Positions 31,758-40,053 of a stretch of DNA of 64,000 bases are shown here, piece after piece. Origin of the DNA: an archaeon (lineage in GTDB: Archaea; Aenigmatarchaeota; Aenigmatarchaeia; GW2011-AR5); NCBI GenBank assembly GCA_028279825.1, contig JANQNA010000007.1, forward strand, positions 25,409 to 89,408, given 5' to 3'. A program made the translations under genes and the position numbers. The notes under the pieces are model-generated. The model was not told the origin of the DNA and did no database searches. It worked only from the letters and a program-made list of their open reading frames with translations. The stretch's first letter is position 1. Every line of letters begins with the position of its first letter.

Positions 31758-32911
31758 GAAATGTGGCTGTTGTAGGCGTCGGGCAGACGAAGTTCGGGGA
31801 ACACTGGAGCATGTCGCTGCGCGACATGCTTACGGAAGCCGGTAATGCCGCAATAGCCGATGCAGGTATTGAGCGAAGCTCTATAGAATCATTATTTGTA
31901 GGATCAATGTCGCCAGGGCGATATTCAGGACAAGAGCATATAGGTCCTCTGGCTGCTGATGCGCTTCGCTTGGGCAACATACCTGCTACAAGATTTGAAG
32001 GTGCTTGTGCTTCGGGATCGTTAGCATTGAGGACAGCTTATATTGATATTGCATCCGGCCGTCACGATACGGCTATTGTGCTTGGCGGGGAGAAGATGAC
32101 CGATGTAAACGGCTCAGAAGCTATTACAACCCTGGCTGCTGCCGGAGACCAGGAATGGGAAGCATCCATTGGTCTTACTTTTGCAGGTCTGTATGCACTG
32201 ATGGCAAGAAAGCATATGCATGATTATGGTACTACACTGGAACAAATGGCGGCTGTGTCAGTTAATAATCACAAGAACGGGATCAATAATCCTAACGCGC
32301 AGTTTCGCAGTCCTATCACAGTTGAACAAGTATTAGCTTCTTCGATGGTTGCTGATCCGTTGCGGCTTCTGGACTGCTCGCCGATAACGGACGGTTCAGC
32401 TGCGATGATTCTTATGTCAGAAGAACGTGCTAAGGCGCTTGATAATCCTGTTTGGATTCTGGGAAGCGGACAGGGTTCAGATACTCTTGCTCTACATGAT
32501 AGGATGTCTTACACAGAAATGATGGCAACCAAGGCAGCTGCCAAGGAGGCATTGGCAGAAGCAGGAATATCTATTGGAGATGTTGGCGCACTGGAAGTCC
32601 ATGATTGTTTTTCGATAAACCAGATCATAGCTCTGGAAGATCTTGGTTTCTGTAAAAAGGGTGAAGGCGGTAAATTCGTAGAGGATGGAAAAATTGCATT
32701 AAACGGTGAGATACCTGTCAACACCACAGGCGGGCTAAAGGCTGGTGGTCATCCGGTAGGTGCTACTGGTGTAAGACAGGCTATTGATATTGTTAAACAG
32801 CTTCGCGGAGACTCAGTAAACCAGATAAACACAGAGAAGGGAATGACGCTGAATATCGGCGGATCAGGCGCGACGGCTGTTGTGAACATATTCGGAAAGG
32901 AGATGGAATAA
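31754..32911 (+). CDS. Acetyl-CoA C-acetyltransferase (archaeal thiolase)
   Basis: Forms acetoacetyl-CoA from two acetyl-CoA, the first mevalonate step. 385 aa, SCP2/archaeal thiolase type. The active-site Cys is in FEGACASGSLALRTAY, the His in EVHDCFSINQI, and GGLKAGGHPVGATGVRQ is the Gly-rich C-terminal signature. The bacterial C-terminal CxG motif is absent, as in other archaeal members that work inside the HMGS-thiolase-DUF35 complex. ATGA overlap with the preceding small gene. Confidence 0.93.
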   Translation: MRNVAVVGVGQTKFGEHWSMSLRDMLTEAGNAAIADAGIERSSIESLFVGSMSPGRYSGQEHIGPLAADALRLGNIPATRFEGACASGSLALRTAYIDIASGRHDTAIVLGGEKMTDVNGSEAITTLAAAGDQEWEASIGLTFAGLYALMARKHMHDYGTTLEQMAAVSVNNHKNGINNPNAQFRSPITVEQVLASSMVADPLRLLDCSPITDGSAAMILMSEERAKALDNPVWILGSGQGSDTLALHDRMSYTEMMATKAAAKEALAEAGISIGDVGALEVHDCFSINQIIALEDLGFCKKGEGGKFVEDGKIALNGEIPVNTTGGLKAGGHPVGATGVRQAIDIVKQLRGDSVNQINTEKGMTLNIGGSGATAVVNIFGKEME

Positions 32912-32912
32912 A

Positions 32913-33233
32913 ATGGAATTGAGTTTTAAGGAAATGAGAGAAAGAGATCGTGTAGAGGTTACATGCAGAGGTGATCCGGTCGCAAAAGATCCTTATGAAT
33001 TGCAGGGTTTTGTTGAGGGGGTTAAAGATGGCCATTTACGCATAAAACCTGATTACGAAAAGCCGTTGGTAGTAGCTCCTCTCAGTGACTTGACAATAGA
33101 TGGCCATGAAGATGATGTGTGGCACCTGACTTATCATATGGGTAGAGCTGAACAACAAAGAGGTTATTGTGAACCTAGATTTGCACTGAGTACGTTTGCT
33201 CTTGAGAGGGAGAGGCCAGATGAACAGAGCTGA
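32913..33233 (+). CDS. Small beta-barrel-like orphan, copy 1, in mevalonate operon
   Basis: A 106-aa protein starting 1 nt after the thiolase stop. RDRVEVTCRGDPVAKDPYELQGFVEGVKDGHLRIKPDYEKPLVVAPLSDLT resembles an SH3-like/translation-type barrel and matches the next gene's GDLVVIDVRRGERTEHYRGAVVHYTNDGSVKLDVNGNVRLYPLTDI. A unique C-terminus (WHLTYHMGRAEQQRGYCEPRF) follows. Overlaps the next gene by 14 nt. Unknown function. Confidence 0.6.
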   Translation: MELSFKEMRERDRVEVTCRGDPVAKDPYELQGFVEGVKDGHLRIKPDYEKPLVVAPLSDLTIDGHEDDVWHLTYHMGRAEQQRGYCEPRFALSTFALERERPDEQS

Positions 33234-33456
33234 ATTCAGGGCACGTGCTGGTGTCGGTGATCTTGTAGTGATAGATGTCAGACGTGGTGAAAGGACTGAA
33301 CATTATAGAGGTGCTGTAGTGCATTATACAAATGACGGCAGCGTAAAACTTGACGTTAACGGGAATGTACGGTTATACCCACTAACTGACATCAAGAATG
33401 TTCGGAGGATTAGAATACCAGTAGACCCGCATGGGCCTATACCAATGTTGGAGTGA
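33220..33456 (+). CDS. Small beta-barrel-like orphan, copy 2, in mevalonate operon
   Basis: A 78-aa protein from MNRAEFRARAGVGDLVVIDVRRG, start chosen for the GAGAGG ribosome-binding site; the track's longer start reads through the preceding gene. It is essentially one barrel domain (GAVVHYTNDGSVKLDVNGNVRLYPLTDIKNVRRIRIPV), paralogous to the core of the preceding gene. It sits between thiolase and DUF35, where no gene is expected in other archaea. Confidence 0.55.
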   Translation: MNRAEFRARAGVGDLVVIDVRRGERTEHYRGAVVHYTNDGSVKLDVNGNVRLYPLTDIKNVRRIRIPVDPHGPIPMLE

Positions 33457-33461
33457 TAATT

Positions 33462-33842
33462 ATGCCGCATAGATCAAGTGTGCCAGCGTCGTGGAGACTA
33501 CAGGAAAACAGGTATTCTTTAGTCGGCACTACATGTGAGTGTGGTGAATGTCATATGCCAGGCCGACGCGTATGCGAGTGTGGTAATGAGAAGTTGGAAT
33601 CTTTAGAGTTCTGCGGGCTTGGTGAGATCGTTAGTTATACTACAATTCACGTGGCGCCTGCAGGCTTTAGCGGTCCTTATCATATAGCGCTAATTCGTTT
33701 GGAAGAAGGACCTGTTGTGACGGGTATTGTTACCGGTGATGATATTTCTGTTGGCAAGAAGGTGAAAAGTGTCTTTCGACGTCTGTATACAGACGGCCAA
33801 GAAGGGTTAATAACCTACGGATTCAAGTTTGAACTAATGTAA
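33462..33842 (+). CDS. DUF35 OB-fold / zinc-ribbon protein of the HMGS-thiolase complex
   Basis: A 126-aa acyl-CoA-associated DUF35 protein. A rubredoxin-like zinc ribbon (CECGECHMPGRRVCECG, ~23-39) precedes the OB-fold (LGEIVSYTTIHVAPAGFSGPYHIALIRLEEGPVVTGIVTGDDISVGKKVKSVFRR). In archaea DUF35 bridges thiolase and HMG-CoA synthase and shapes a shared CoA site. I use the ATG at 33462 (MPHRSS), which has GGAGTGAT before it. The gene is complete and last in the operon. Confidence 0.9.
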   Translation: MPHRSSVPASWRLQENRYSLVGTTCECGECHMPGRRVCECGNEKLESLEFCGLGEIVSYTTIHVAPAGFSGPYHIALIRLEEGPVVTGIVTGDDISVGKKVKSVFRRLYTDGQEGLITYGFKFELM

Positions 33843-34175
33843 TTAACCTACTAATTTAGTTGGTTCTATGGGAAAAATGCCAACAGGTTCTCTTGAGCGC
33901 GAATCCCTTCCAAGATGGTTTTCCAGAACGTACAACAGAGTTGGACGTTTCATAGCTCGTCCATATATAAGACCACCCCGATATAAAAAATAACCGGGAC
34001 CAAGACCACTAAAAACACCGTAATCAAGATCTTGTTGGAACCATAAACAGTCGTCAAGGATACTATCAGGGAACTCTCGGAAAATATACGACCCGTTAAG
34101 TGGGACTGGATCAGTTGGTTCTAGAATTAATATCTTTTCTCCATTATCTTCCGGTACTTTGGCATGGGTAATCAT
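33843..34175 (-). CDS. Orphan protein, 110 aa
   Basis: A leftward 110-aa protein from MITHAKVPEDNGEKILILEPTDPVPLNGSYIFREFPDSILDDCLWFQQDLDYGVFSGLGPGYFLYRGGLIYGRAMKRPTLLYVLENHLG. The shorter start is chosen because CTTTTATTTG lies about 25 nt before this ATG. It is tail to tail with the DUF35 gene with no spacer. Aromatic and Gly-rich; no family recognised. Its promoter borders the origin-like region. Confidence 0.6.
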   Translation of the reverse strand: MITHAKVPEDNGEKILILEPTDPVPLNGSYIFREFPDSILDDCLWFQQDLDYGVFSGLGPGYFLYRGGLIYGRAMKRPTLLYVLENHLGRDSRSREPVGIFPIEPTKLVG

Positions 34176-34238
34176 AAAAATATTAGATTGAATACAAATA
34201 AAAGCTTTTCCAGGGTTTATCAAGAATAAAAATCCCAG

Positions 34239-34450
34239 ACACCTTTGTTTCGTATGGAAATATTATATTTTGAAGGTGGTTTTGTGTTGAGAACCACACT
34301 TTCATTTCATATAACATAGTTATAAAGAAGAAATAGATTAATAGGGGGTTCTATAGGAAGTCATAGGGTGTTATGTCACTACTGATATACAGTTCTTAAC
34401 ATGTTCTTTCCGGATTGATTAACTATATATAGTTCCAGGGGAAATGTAGG
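34239..34450. other. Putative replication origin with ORB-like elements
   Basis: Directly upstream of orc1/cdc6 in a 300-bp gene-free region. Three words resemble the archaeal origin recognition box (TTCCAGTGGAAACGAAAGGGGT). Read leftward, TTCCATACGAAACAAAGGTG is at 34240-34259. Rightward are GTTCTATAGGAAGTCATAGG (34348-34367) and AGTTCCAGGGGAAATGTAGG (34431-34450). The outer elements face each other across AT-rich DNA (AAATATTATATTTT; TAACTATATATAG) that could be the unwinding element. A GTGGTT...AACCAC inverted repeat (34276-34297) lies between. The inverted ORB arrangement around an AT-rich element next to orc1 is the archaeal origin plan. Confidence 0.6.
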
Positions 34451-34531
34451 TAAGTAGTTTGGTGAGAAGCAAAAGAAAACATTGGTCATGTTCGATGCTA
34501 TTCACTAACAATTGGTAACAGGGGTGGTTTG

Positions 34532-35755
34532 GTGCAGGCAACAAGTAATATGTTCGTTCAGTATATTCAGCAGGAAGATATTTTTCAGGACAAAAAAGCT
34601 CTTTCTTCTTCTTTTGTCCCACAGAAGATAGCGCACAGGGATCTTGAACTGCAGCAAATCGGTTCCATGCTCGCGCCCGTTCTAAAAGGATATAACCCTA
34701 ATAATGTTTTCATCTACGGTACCTGTGGTACAGGCAAGACAATATGTGCCAAGTTTATCATAAAACAGCTTCAGGAGGCAGTTGCACAAAAGGGTAATAA
34801 CCTACAAGTTGTGTACATAAACTGTAAAATGAAGAAGGTTGCTGATACAGAATACAGGCTATTTGCGCAGCTGTTGAAAGAGCTGGGTGAGTGCGTGCCG
34901 GATACAGGACTTCCAACAGATGTTCTGTACAGAAGATTCTTTGAATGTGTAGACCAGAAGAATTCCCAACTCATTATAATACTTGACGAGATAGACACGC
35001 TTGTAAGGAAAGTCGGCGATGATTTCCTGTACAACCTGACCCGGATAAACCAGGAGATGAAGAAGAGCCATATAACCGTCATTGGTATTACAAATGACAT
35101 TTCTTTCAGGGACAATCTTGATCTTCGCGTAAAGTCTTCGCTGTCTGAAGAGGAAATTCTGTTTAAACCATACGATGCAAGGCAGCTGAGGGACATACTC
35201 AAAGACAGGGCTAAAGATGGCTACAAAGCAGGCGCCGTTGACGAGCTTGTGATAAGCAAGTGTGCAGCTCTGGCTGCCCAGGAACACGGGGATGCAAGGA
35301 GAGCACTGGATCTTTTACGCGTGGCAGGCGAGATAGCAGAGAGAAACGCTGAAAATGCCGTGACAGAGCACCACATTGACATGGCCCAGCAGAAACTGGA
35401 CATGGATCGTGTAACTGAAACGGTGAGAGGCCAGCCATCACAATCACAAGCGGTGCTTTATTCAATAATAAAACTGAATGAGAAAAACACCTCCCAAAAG
35501 GGCTGGGTTGACCGGAGACTTTTGACGGGTGATGTTTTTGATACGTACACGTCTATCTGCAAGACAAACAACATTAAGCCGTTGACACAACGTAGGATAA
35601 GTGACCTTATCGGGGAACTTGATATGCTTGGTGTGATAACTGCGAAAGTGATATCAAACGGCAGATACGGAAGGACGAGAGAAATAACGCTGGCACTGAA
35701 GGAAGACATTCTTGCCAGGACAAAGTCACTGCTGATAGAGAGATTTGGCGTTTGA
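34532..35755 (+). CDS. Orc1/Cdc6 replication initiator
   Basis: Origin-binding AAA+ initiator, 407 aa. DIFQDKKALSSSFVPQKIAHRDLELQQIGSMLAPVLKGYNPNNVFIYGTCGTGKTICAKF shows the N-terminal Orc signature and Walker A. Walker B is LIIILDEIDTLVRKVGDDFLYNL, sensor 1 HITVIGITNDISFRDNLDLRVKSSL, and sensor 2/lid HGDARRALDLLRVAGEIAE. The C-terminal ~100 residues are the winged helix. I choose GTG at 34532 (after GGGGTGG); ATG 34550 is possible. It lies next to ORB-like repeats and heads a cluster with the DP1-like subunit and PolB (1-nt and 28-nt gaps). Confidence 0.93.
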   Translation: MQATSNMFVQYIQQEDIFQDKKALSSSFVPQKIAHRDLELQQIGSMLAPVLKGYNPNNVFIYGTCGTGKTICAKFIIKQLQEAVAQKGNNLQVVYINCKMKKVADTEYRLFAQLLKELGECVPDTGLPTDVLYRRFFECVDQKNSQLIIILDEIDTLVRKVGDDFLYNLTRINQEMKKSHITVIGITNDISFRDNLDLRVKSSLSEEEILFKPYDARQLRDILKDRAKDGYKAGAVDELVISKCAALAAQEHGDARRALDLLRVAGEIAERNAENAVTEHHIDMAQQKLDMDRVTETVRGQPSQSQAVLYSIIKLNEKNTSQKGWVDRRLLTGDVFDTYTSICKTNNIKPLTQRRISDLIGELDMLGVITAKVISNGRYGRTREITLALKEDILARTKSLLIERFGV

Positions 35756-35756
35756 A

Positions 35757-36818
35757 ATGAACAAGGAGCAGATAATTAGTGAGTTTTTTAAAAAAGGAAA
35801 CCTTCTTACTGTGGATGCTATTCCCATTATAGAGAAAGATCCTGAGGCCTTTTTGAAAATGAAGCTGCCGACCATTGTCAAGGCCAATGACCTGAAACAG
35901 GAATGGAAAATTCTCAGGAATATAACTTCCAAGAAAACAGAAATCACAAAGGAAGATTTTGTCAAATTCTACAACTCCAAATACGAGAAAATGAGGAACA
36001 TCATCGTCCAGAGAGTTCCAAAAGATTACGTTTCTATAAACAAACTGGACTCTACGCGCAGCGAGGTGCACGTCATAGGAATAGTCAAGGATATCAGGGA
36101 GAAGGACAGCAAGAAGATTATAGAACTGGAGGACACGACCGGAAGCATTCCTATAATCTTTGACGATGTTGAGGATGCGGAGCTCGACGACGTTATAGCT
36201 GTGAGGGCTATAGCAGGAGGCAAGGTTCTTTTCGGGAAGCAAATAATTTACCCGGATATACCATTGCGCCAACCTACTGTTGGTTCCGGCAAGGGATGTT
36301 TTGTATCAGATTTGCATTTAGATGTGGCTTCCGTGAAGGACGTCGAAAAATTCTTTGAGTGGTTCAGCAAGCAGAGTATACCTTACTTGTTTGTGGCAGG
36401 TGTGACGGGCAATATGGCTGCTTTGGAGAAGTATGTTGACAGGTACTGTTACATGAAGACGGTTTTTGTTATACCTGATGATTATCCCAGTATACCCGTT
36501 AACTTCAAGAGCAGCAAAATAATCTCCCTCGGCAATCCTGCAATGATTGATATCGGCGTTAAGATTTTACTAACACACAAGGCCGACAAGACAATGCTCA
36601 AGAAAAGATATTTACAAAAGACGAAAACCATACTGGAAGAAGATTATCTTGTTATGGAGGACGTGCCTGATATTGTCCATTCAGGGAGAAGCAATGACGC
36701 AAGCGTTGTAAATTACAAATCCGTAACAATGGTTAGTTCTGGAAGTATGCTGGCCGATTTCCGGCCAATAGTGATTGATTTCGCGACCAGAGATATCGTA
36801 AAAGAGAAAGTTAAATAA
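35757..36818 (+). CDS. PolD small subunit (DP1) homologue with degraded phosphoesterase site
   Basis: A 353-aa homologue of DNA polymerase D small subunit. The OB-fold is conserved (HVIGIVKDIREKDSKKIIELEDTTGSIPIIF...IIYPDIPLRQP, ~102-175). In the calcineurin-like domain, motif I SDLH is kept. Motif AGDxVDG reads AGVTGN, PGNHD reads PDDYP, the AHG-type His is kept in THK, and the final GHxH reads GRSN. Thus about four of seven metal ligands are lost, so exonuclease activity is probably absent. The protein is also shorter than usual DP1. Eukaryotic polymerase B-subunits are inactivated in the same way. Start is ATG 35757, 1 nt after the orc1 stop. PolB follows by 28 nt. Confidence 0.9.
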   Translation: MNKEQIISEFFKKGNLLTVDAIPIIEKDPEAFLKMKLPTIVKANDLKQEWKILRNITSKKTEITKEDFVKFYNSKYEKMRNIIVQRVPKDYVSINKLDSTRSEVHVIGIVKDIREKDSKKIIELEDTTGSIPIIFDDVEDAELDDVIAVRAIAGGKVLFGKQIIYPDIPLRQPTVGSGKGCFVSDLHLDVASVKDVEKFFEWFSKQSIPYLFVAGVTGNMAALEKYVDRYCYMKTVFVIPDDYPSIPVNFKSSKIISLGNPAMIDIGVKILLTHKADKTMLKKRYLQKTKTILEEDYLVMEDVPDIVHSGRSNDASVVNYKSVTMVSSGSMLADFRPIVIDFATRDIVKEKVK

Positions 36819-36846
36819 TATTTAGAACAATGTAGAGTGTGGTCAG

Positions 36847-39501
36847 ATGAAGGTCAGGTTTCAACTAATCGATGCAGACTATTTTTTGAACGGTAATAAC
36901 CCTGTTATAAGACTTTTTGGAAGAACTGATGAGGGAAAATCAATATGTGTGCTGTATGACAAGTTCAGGCCTTATTTTTATGTGAAATGCAAGAAACCGC
37001 AGAACCTGGCTGTTGCCAACGCTGTTAACATAGAAGAAGTTGAAAAGTATCCGGCTATTGGTTATCACGAAAAGACGAAACTGTACAAGGTGACTGTAAA
37101 CAATCCCCAGGAAGTCCCGAAGATAAGAGACAGATTGACGGAGGAGAAACTGGTTGAAGAGATATTTGAAGCGGACATACTCTTCAAGTACAGGTTCATG
37201 ATAGACTTTGGCATGAAGGGCATGGACTGGATTGAAGCAGAGGTTGAGCGTGTAAACACAAGAGTGTCCAAGTGTATAACATTCACTGCACACAACATGA
37301 AAGTTGTCGAAGGGAAGAATGTTAAACTTAGGCACATGGCATTTGATATTGAATGTGTGCCGTCTGATCCTACGAAAGCGATAAGCTCAAAGAAAGATCC
37401 TATAGTGATGATCTCATTGTCGTTCTATCCGGAATTTCGCGGAAAAAAATCCCTGGTTGTGGTATCAAAGCCTTTTGCAGGACCGGACACAAAGGGGTTT
37501 GCTACAGAGAAAGAGATGCTTGAGGAATTTGTAAAAATAGTAGATGCTTATGATCCGGATGTTCTTACAGGCTATAACATAAATATGTTTGACCTTCCGT
37601 ACATCCTGGACAGATTAAGGGCTAATAACCTACACCTTAATCTCGGCAGAGCGGACAAGAACATGTTCTCCAGAACAGCGGGCATGTCGCAGGAGTTTGT
37701 TATAACAGGCAGGGTTGTTGTTGACCCGTACCAGCTCTACAAAAGAGATCCGTGGGTCAAATTCAACAGGTACGACCTGAATACAGTGTCAAAAATTCTG
37801 CTTAACGACGAGAAACACAATATAGAATACGGTGAAATGGCCGGTATGTGGAACGGTACCAGAGAGCAGCTGCACAAGTTTGTTGAATATGCGCGAAAGG
37901 ACGCGGATTTATCACTGCGATTGGTTGTGGAGAAAGGACTGCTTGACAAGTTTATTGAGCTCGGAAAGGTATCCGGATTACTTCTTCAGGATGTACTGGG
38001 CGGGCAGACAAGACGCGTGGAAATAATGGTTCTGCACGAATTCAAGAAGAGAGGGTTTGTTATGCCTTGTGCTCCGACGAAGGCAGATATAATCAAAAGA
38101 ACCCGCGATCGTGATAAACAGGGCCTGAAAGGTGCTATTGTTTTGGATCCCAGAAAAGGCCTGCATTCGGAAGGCTGTATTCTTGTGCTGGACTTCAAGA
38201 GCCTTTATCCGTCAATCATGAGAACGTATAATGTGTCGCCGGATACAGTGACTGTGGAAGGCGAGAATACACACAACTCACCATCAGGATCTTACTTTGT
38301 CGACCAGAAAATCAGGCAGGGAATACTTCCGGATTTGCTGACGGTGCTGCTTGCTGCAAGGGGGAAAGCCAAGAAAGAGATGAAAACGGCTGAGGGGGAT
38401 ATGAAGAGGCAGCTGAATGCAAAACAGCTGGCCATCAAGGACATGTGCAATTCGTTCTATGGTTATACGGGCTACATAAGGGCAAGACTTTACACCATAG
38501 ACGTTGCGAATACGATAACGGCCTATGGACGTAAGAACATAGAAAAGACGCGCAAGTTCGTGGAAGAGAACTTTGACGTTGAGGTTGTTTATGGAGACAC
38601 AGACAGCATATTTGTCAAGACTAAAATCACGAATCTGGACGAGGCAAAGGAGCTCGGTGATAGAATTTCGAAGAGCGTTACAGATATTCTGCCGGGCGTG
38701 CTGGAACTGGAATTCGAGAAGATTTACAGAACCTTTTTGATCCTCACGAAAAAACGCTATGCAGGATGGAAATTCGAGAAGGCAGACAAATGGACAGATG
38801 AGATAGAAATGAAAGGTATTGAGACTGTCAGGCGTGACTGGTGCCCGCTTGTATCAGAGTTAATGAACAAAGTGCTGATAACTGTTTTGAAAGAGGGAGA
38901 CCTGACGAAGGCTATAGAAATTGTCAAGAGTACCATTGATGACCTGAAAAACGGGAAAATACCTCTGGAAAAACTAACTATAACAAAGGGTATACAGAAG
39001 AGTATTGAGAGTTATGAGGGAATGCTGCCACATATCGAACTGGCCAGGAAACTTACAGCCAGGAACCCGCAGGATCCTCCAAAGATTGGTGACAGACTGG
39101 GATTTGTTATAATCAAGGGAGACCAGATGCTTTCAAAGAGAGCGGAGGATCCGGACTATGTGCGTAAGAACAACATCAAACTGGACCCTGATTACTACAT
39201 AAACAGCCAGCTGTTTCCTCCTATAGAGAGGATATTTTCTTCAGTGGGCATACAAAAGAGCGAGGTTTTTGGCGGAGGCAGGCAGACATCTTTGGGGGAC
39301 ATTATGAGTGGGACAAAACGACAGATGAAGCACACAATAGATGTCGAGTATAAAAAACCTCTGGAAGGATGGGAAGAATTCGTGTGCAAAAAGTGTAGTA
39401 AATCCTTCAGACGGATGCCCCTGAACGGTTTATGTGAATGCGGCGGGGAAATTTTGATAGGGTATCACGGATCCATGAGTGACAAGGTTGCAGTGAAGTA
39501 A
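36847..39501 (+). CDS. polB: Family B DNA polymerase with C-terminal zinc ribbon
   Basis: Replicative-type PolB, 884 aa. Proofreading motifs are MAFDIECVP (Exo I), GYNINMFDLPYI (Exo II) and YARKDADLS (Exo III). Polymerase motifs are DFKSLYPSIM (A), KQLAIKDMCNSFYGYTG (B) and VVYGDTDSIFV (C), then LTKKRYAGW. All catalytic residues are present. Near the end GRQTSLGDIM is a PIP-like box for PCNA. The protein then continues about 60 residues, including a zinc ribbon VCKKCSKSFRRMPLNGLCECGGEIL (~846-870) not found in Pfu-type PolB. This resembles the C-terminal zinc module of PolD DP2 (FRRxPLxGxCxxCGG, from memory), which binds DP1. A DP1 homologue lies immediately upstream. Confidence 0.95.
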   Translation: MKVRFQLIDADYFLNGNNPVIRLFGRTDEGKSICVLYDKFRPYFYVKCKKPQNLAVANAVNIEEVEKYPAIGYHEKTKLYKVTVNNPQEVPKIRDRLTEEKLVEEIFEADILFKYRFMIDFGMKGMDWIEAEVERVNTRVSKCITFTAHNMKVVEGKNVKLRHMAFDIECVPSDPTKAISSKKDPIVMISLSFYPEFRGKKSLVVVSKPFAGPDTKGFATEKEMLEEFVKIVDAYDPDVLTGYNINMFDLPYILDRLRANNLHLNLGRADKNMFSRTAGMSQEFVITGRVVVDPYQLYKRDPWVKFNRYDLNTVSKILLNDEKHNIEYGEMAGMWNGTREQLHKFVEYARKDADLSLRLVVEKGLLDKFIELGKVSGLLLQDVLGGQTRRVEIMVLHEFKKRGFVMPCAPTKADIIKRTRDRDKQGLKGAIVLDPRKGLHSEGCILVLDFKSLYPSIMRTYNVSPDTVTVEGENTHNSPSGSYFVDQKIRQGILPDLLTVLLAARGKAKKEMKTAEGDMKRQLNAKQLAIKDMCNSFYGYTGYIRARLYTIDVANTITAYGRKNIEKTRKFVEENFDVEVVYGDTDSIFVKTKITNLDEAKELGDRISKSVTDILPGVLELEFEKIYRTFLILTKKRYAGWKFEKADKWTDEIEMKGIETVRRDWCPLVSELMNKVLITVLKEGDLTKAIEIVKSTIDDLKNGKIPLEKLTITKGIQKSIESYEGMLPHIELARKLTARNPQDPPKIGDRLGFVIIKGDQMLSKRAEDPDYVRKNNIKLDPDYYINSQLFPPIERIFSSVGIQKSEVFGGGRQTSLGDIMSGTKRQMKHTIDVEYKKPLEGWEEFVCKKCSKSFRRMPLNGLCECGGEILIGYHGSMSDKVAVK

Positions 39502-39562
39502 TTATTACCTCTTTTTACCCTACGTTTTCTGTGTTGTAATTGTGTTCTTGGAATAACAAAAT

Positions 39563-39572
39563 GTTTATATAG
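39563..39572 (+). promoter_or_regulatory. TATA-like promoter
   Basis: GTTTATATAG about 25-28 nt before the ATG at 39596, predicting a leaderless message for the small basic protein and rejecting the track's upstream start. Confidence 0.5.
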
Positions 39573-39595
39573 TGGTTAAATTCATTTTACTAACC

Positions 39596-39793
39596 ATGAC
39601 AAACAGGCACATAAAAACAATTAATGGAAGGAAGTATTATTACGAGTCAATCCGCGTAGGCAGGAAAGTAACAAGCAGATATCTGGGGCCTGTTGAAGCA
39701 AGAAAGAGAAAAAGCAAGGTTGAAGAACAGCCTGTACAGCAGGAAACGGCTAATACAGAGGTTTCATCCGAAGAAGAAAACTACATTGGATGA
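39596..39793 (+). CDS. Small conserved-type basic protein
   Basis: A 65-aa protein. HIKTINGRKYYYESIRVGRKVTSRYLGPVEARKRK resembles the short (K)YYYExVRxGxKVxSxYLG domain found alone or at the ends of many archaeal and bacterial proteins, often transposase- or nucleic-acid-related. The acidic C-terminal tail (EEQPVQQETANTEVSSEEENYIG) is unstructured. Function unknown; nucleic-acid binding is plausible. Confidence 0.65.
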   Translation: MTNRHIKTINGRKYYYESIRVGRKVTSRYLGPVEARKRKSKVEEQPVQQETANTEVSSEEENYIG

Positions 39794-39794
39794 G

Positions 39795-40001
39795 CTATTT
39801 CTTACCAAGACCAACAATTATTGCGAATATTCCTACCAACGCCTTTAGAATTGCATATCCAAGAGCTACTGAAGATTCAGCTAATTGAGGGGCTCCTGTA
39901 ACCACGAATAACGTGGCCGCACCTTCTATCAACATTACCAGTCCTATCAGGAGTAATGCCCAATACAGCATCTTATCAGTCTTTACCTTTCTCTTTTTCA
40001 T
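39795..40001 (-). CDS. Small two-helix membrane protein
   Basis: A 68-aa protein with a basic start (MKKRKVKTDK) and two transmembrane helices (MLYWALLLIGLVMLIEGAATLFVV and VALGYAILKALVGIFAIIVGL), both termini probably cytoplasmic. Convergent with the preceding gene by 1 nt. No family recognised. Confidence 0.6.
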   Translation of the reverse strand: MKKRKVKTDKMLYWALLLIGLVMLIEGAATLFVVTGAPQLAESSVALGYAILKALVGIFAIIVGLGKK

Positions 40002-40053
40002 TATAAACTAACGAGCACGCAGGTTAGGATTTATAGGTCTGCTTAGGGATCTT

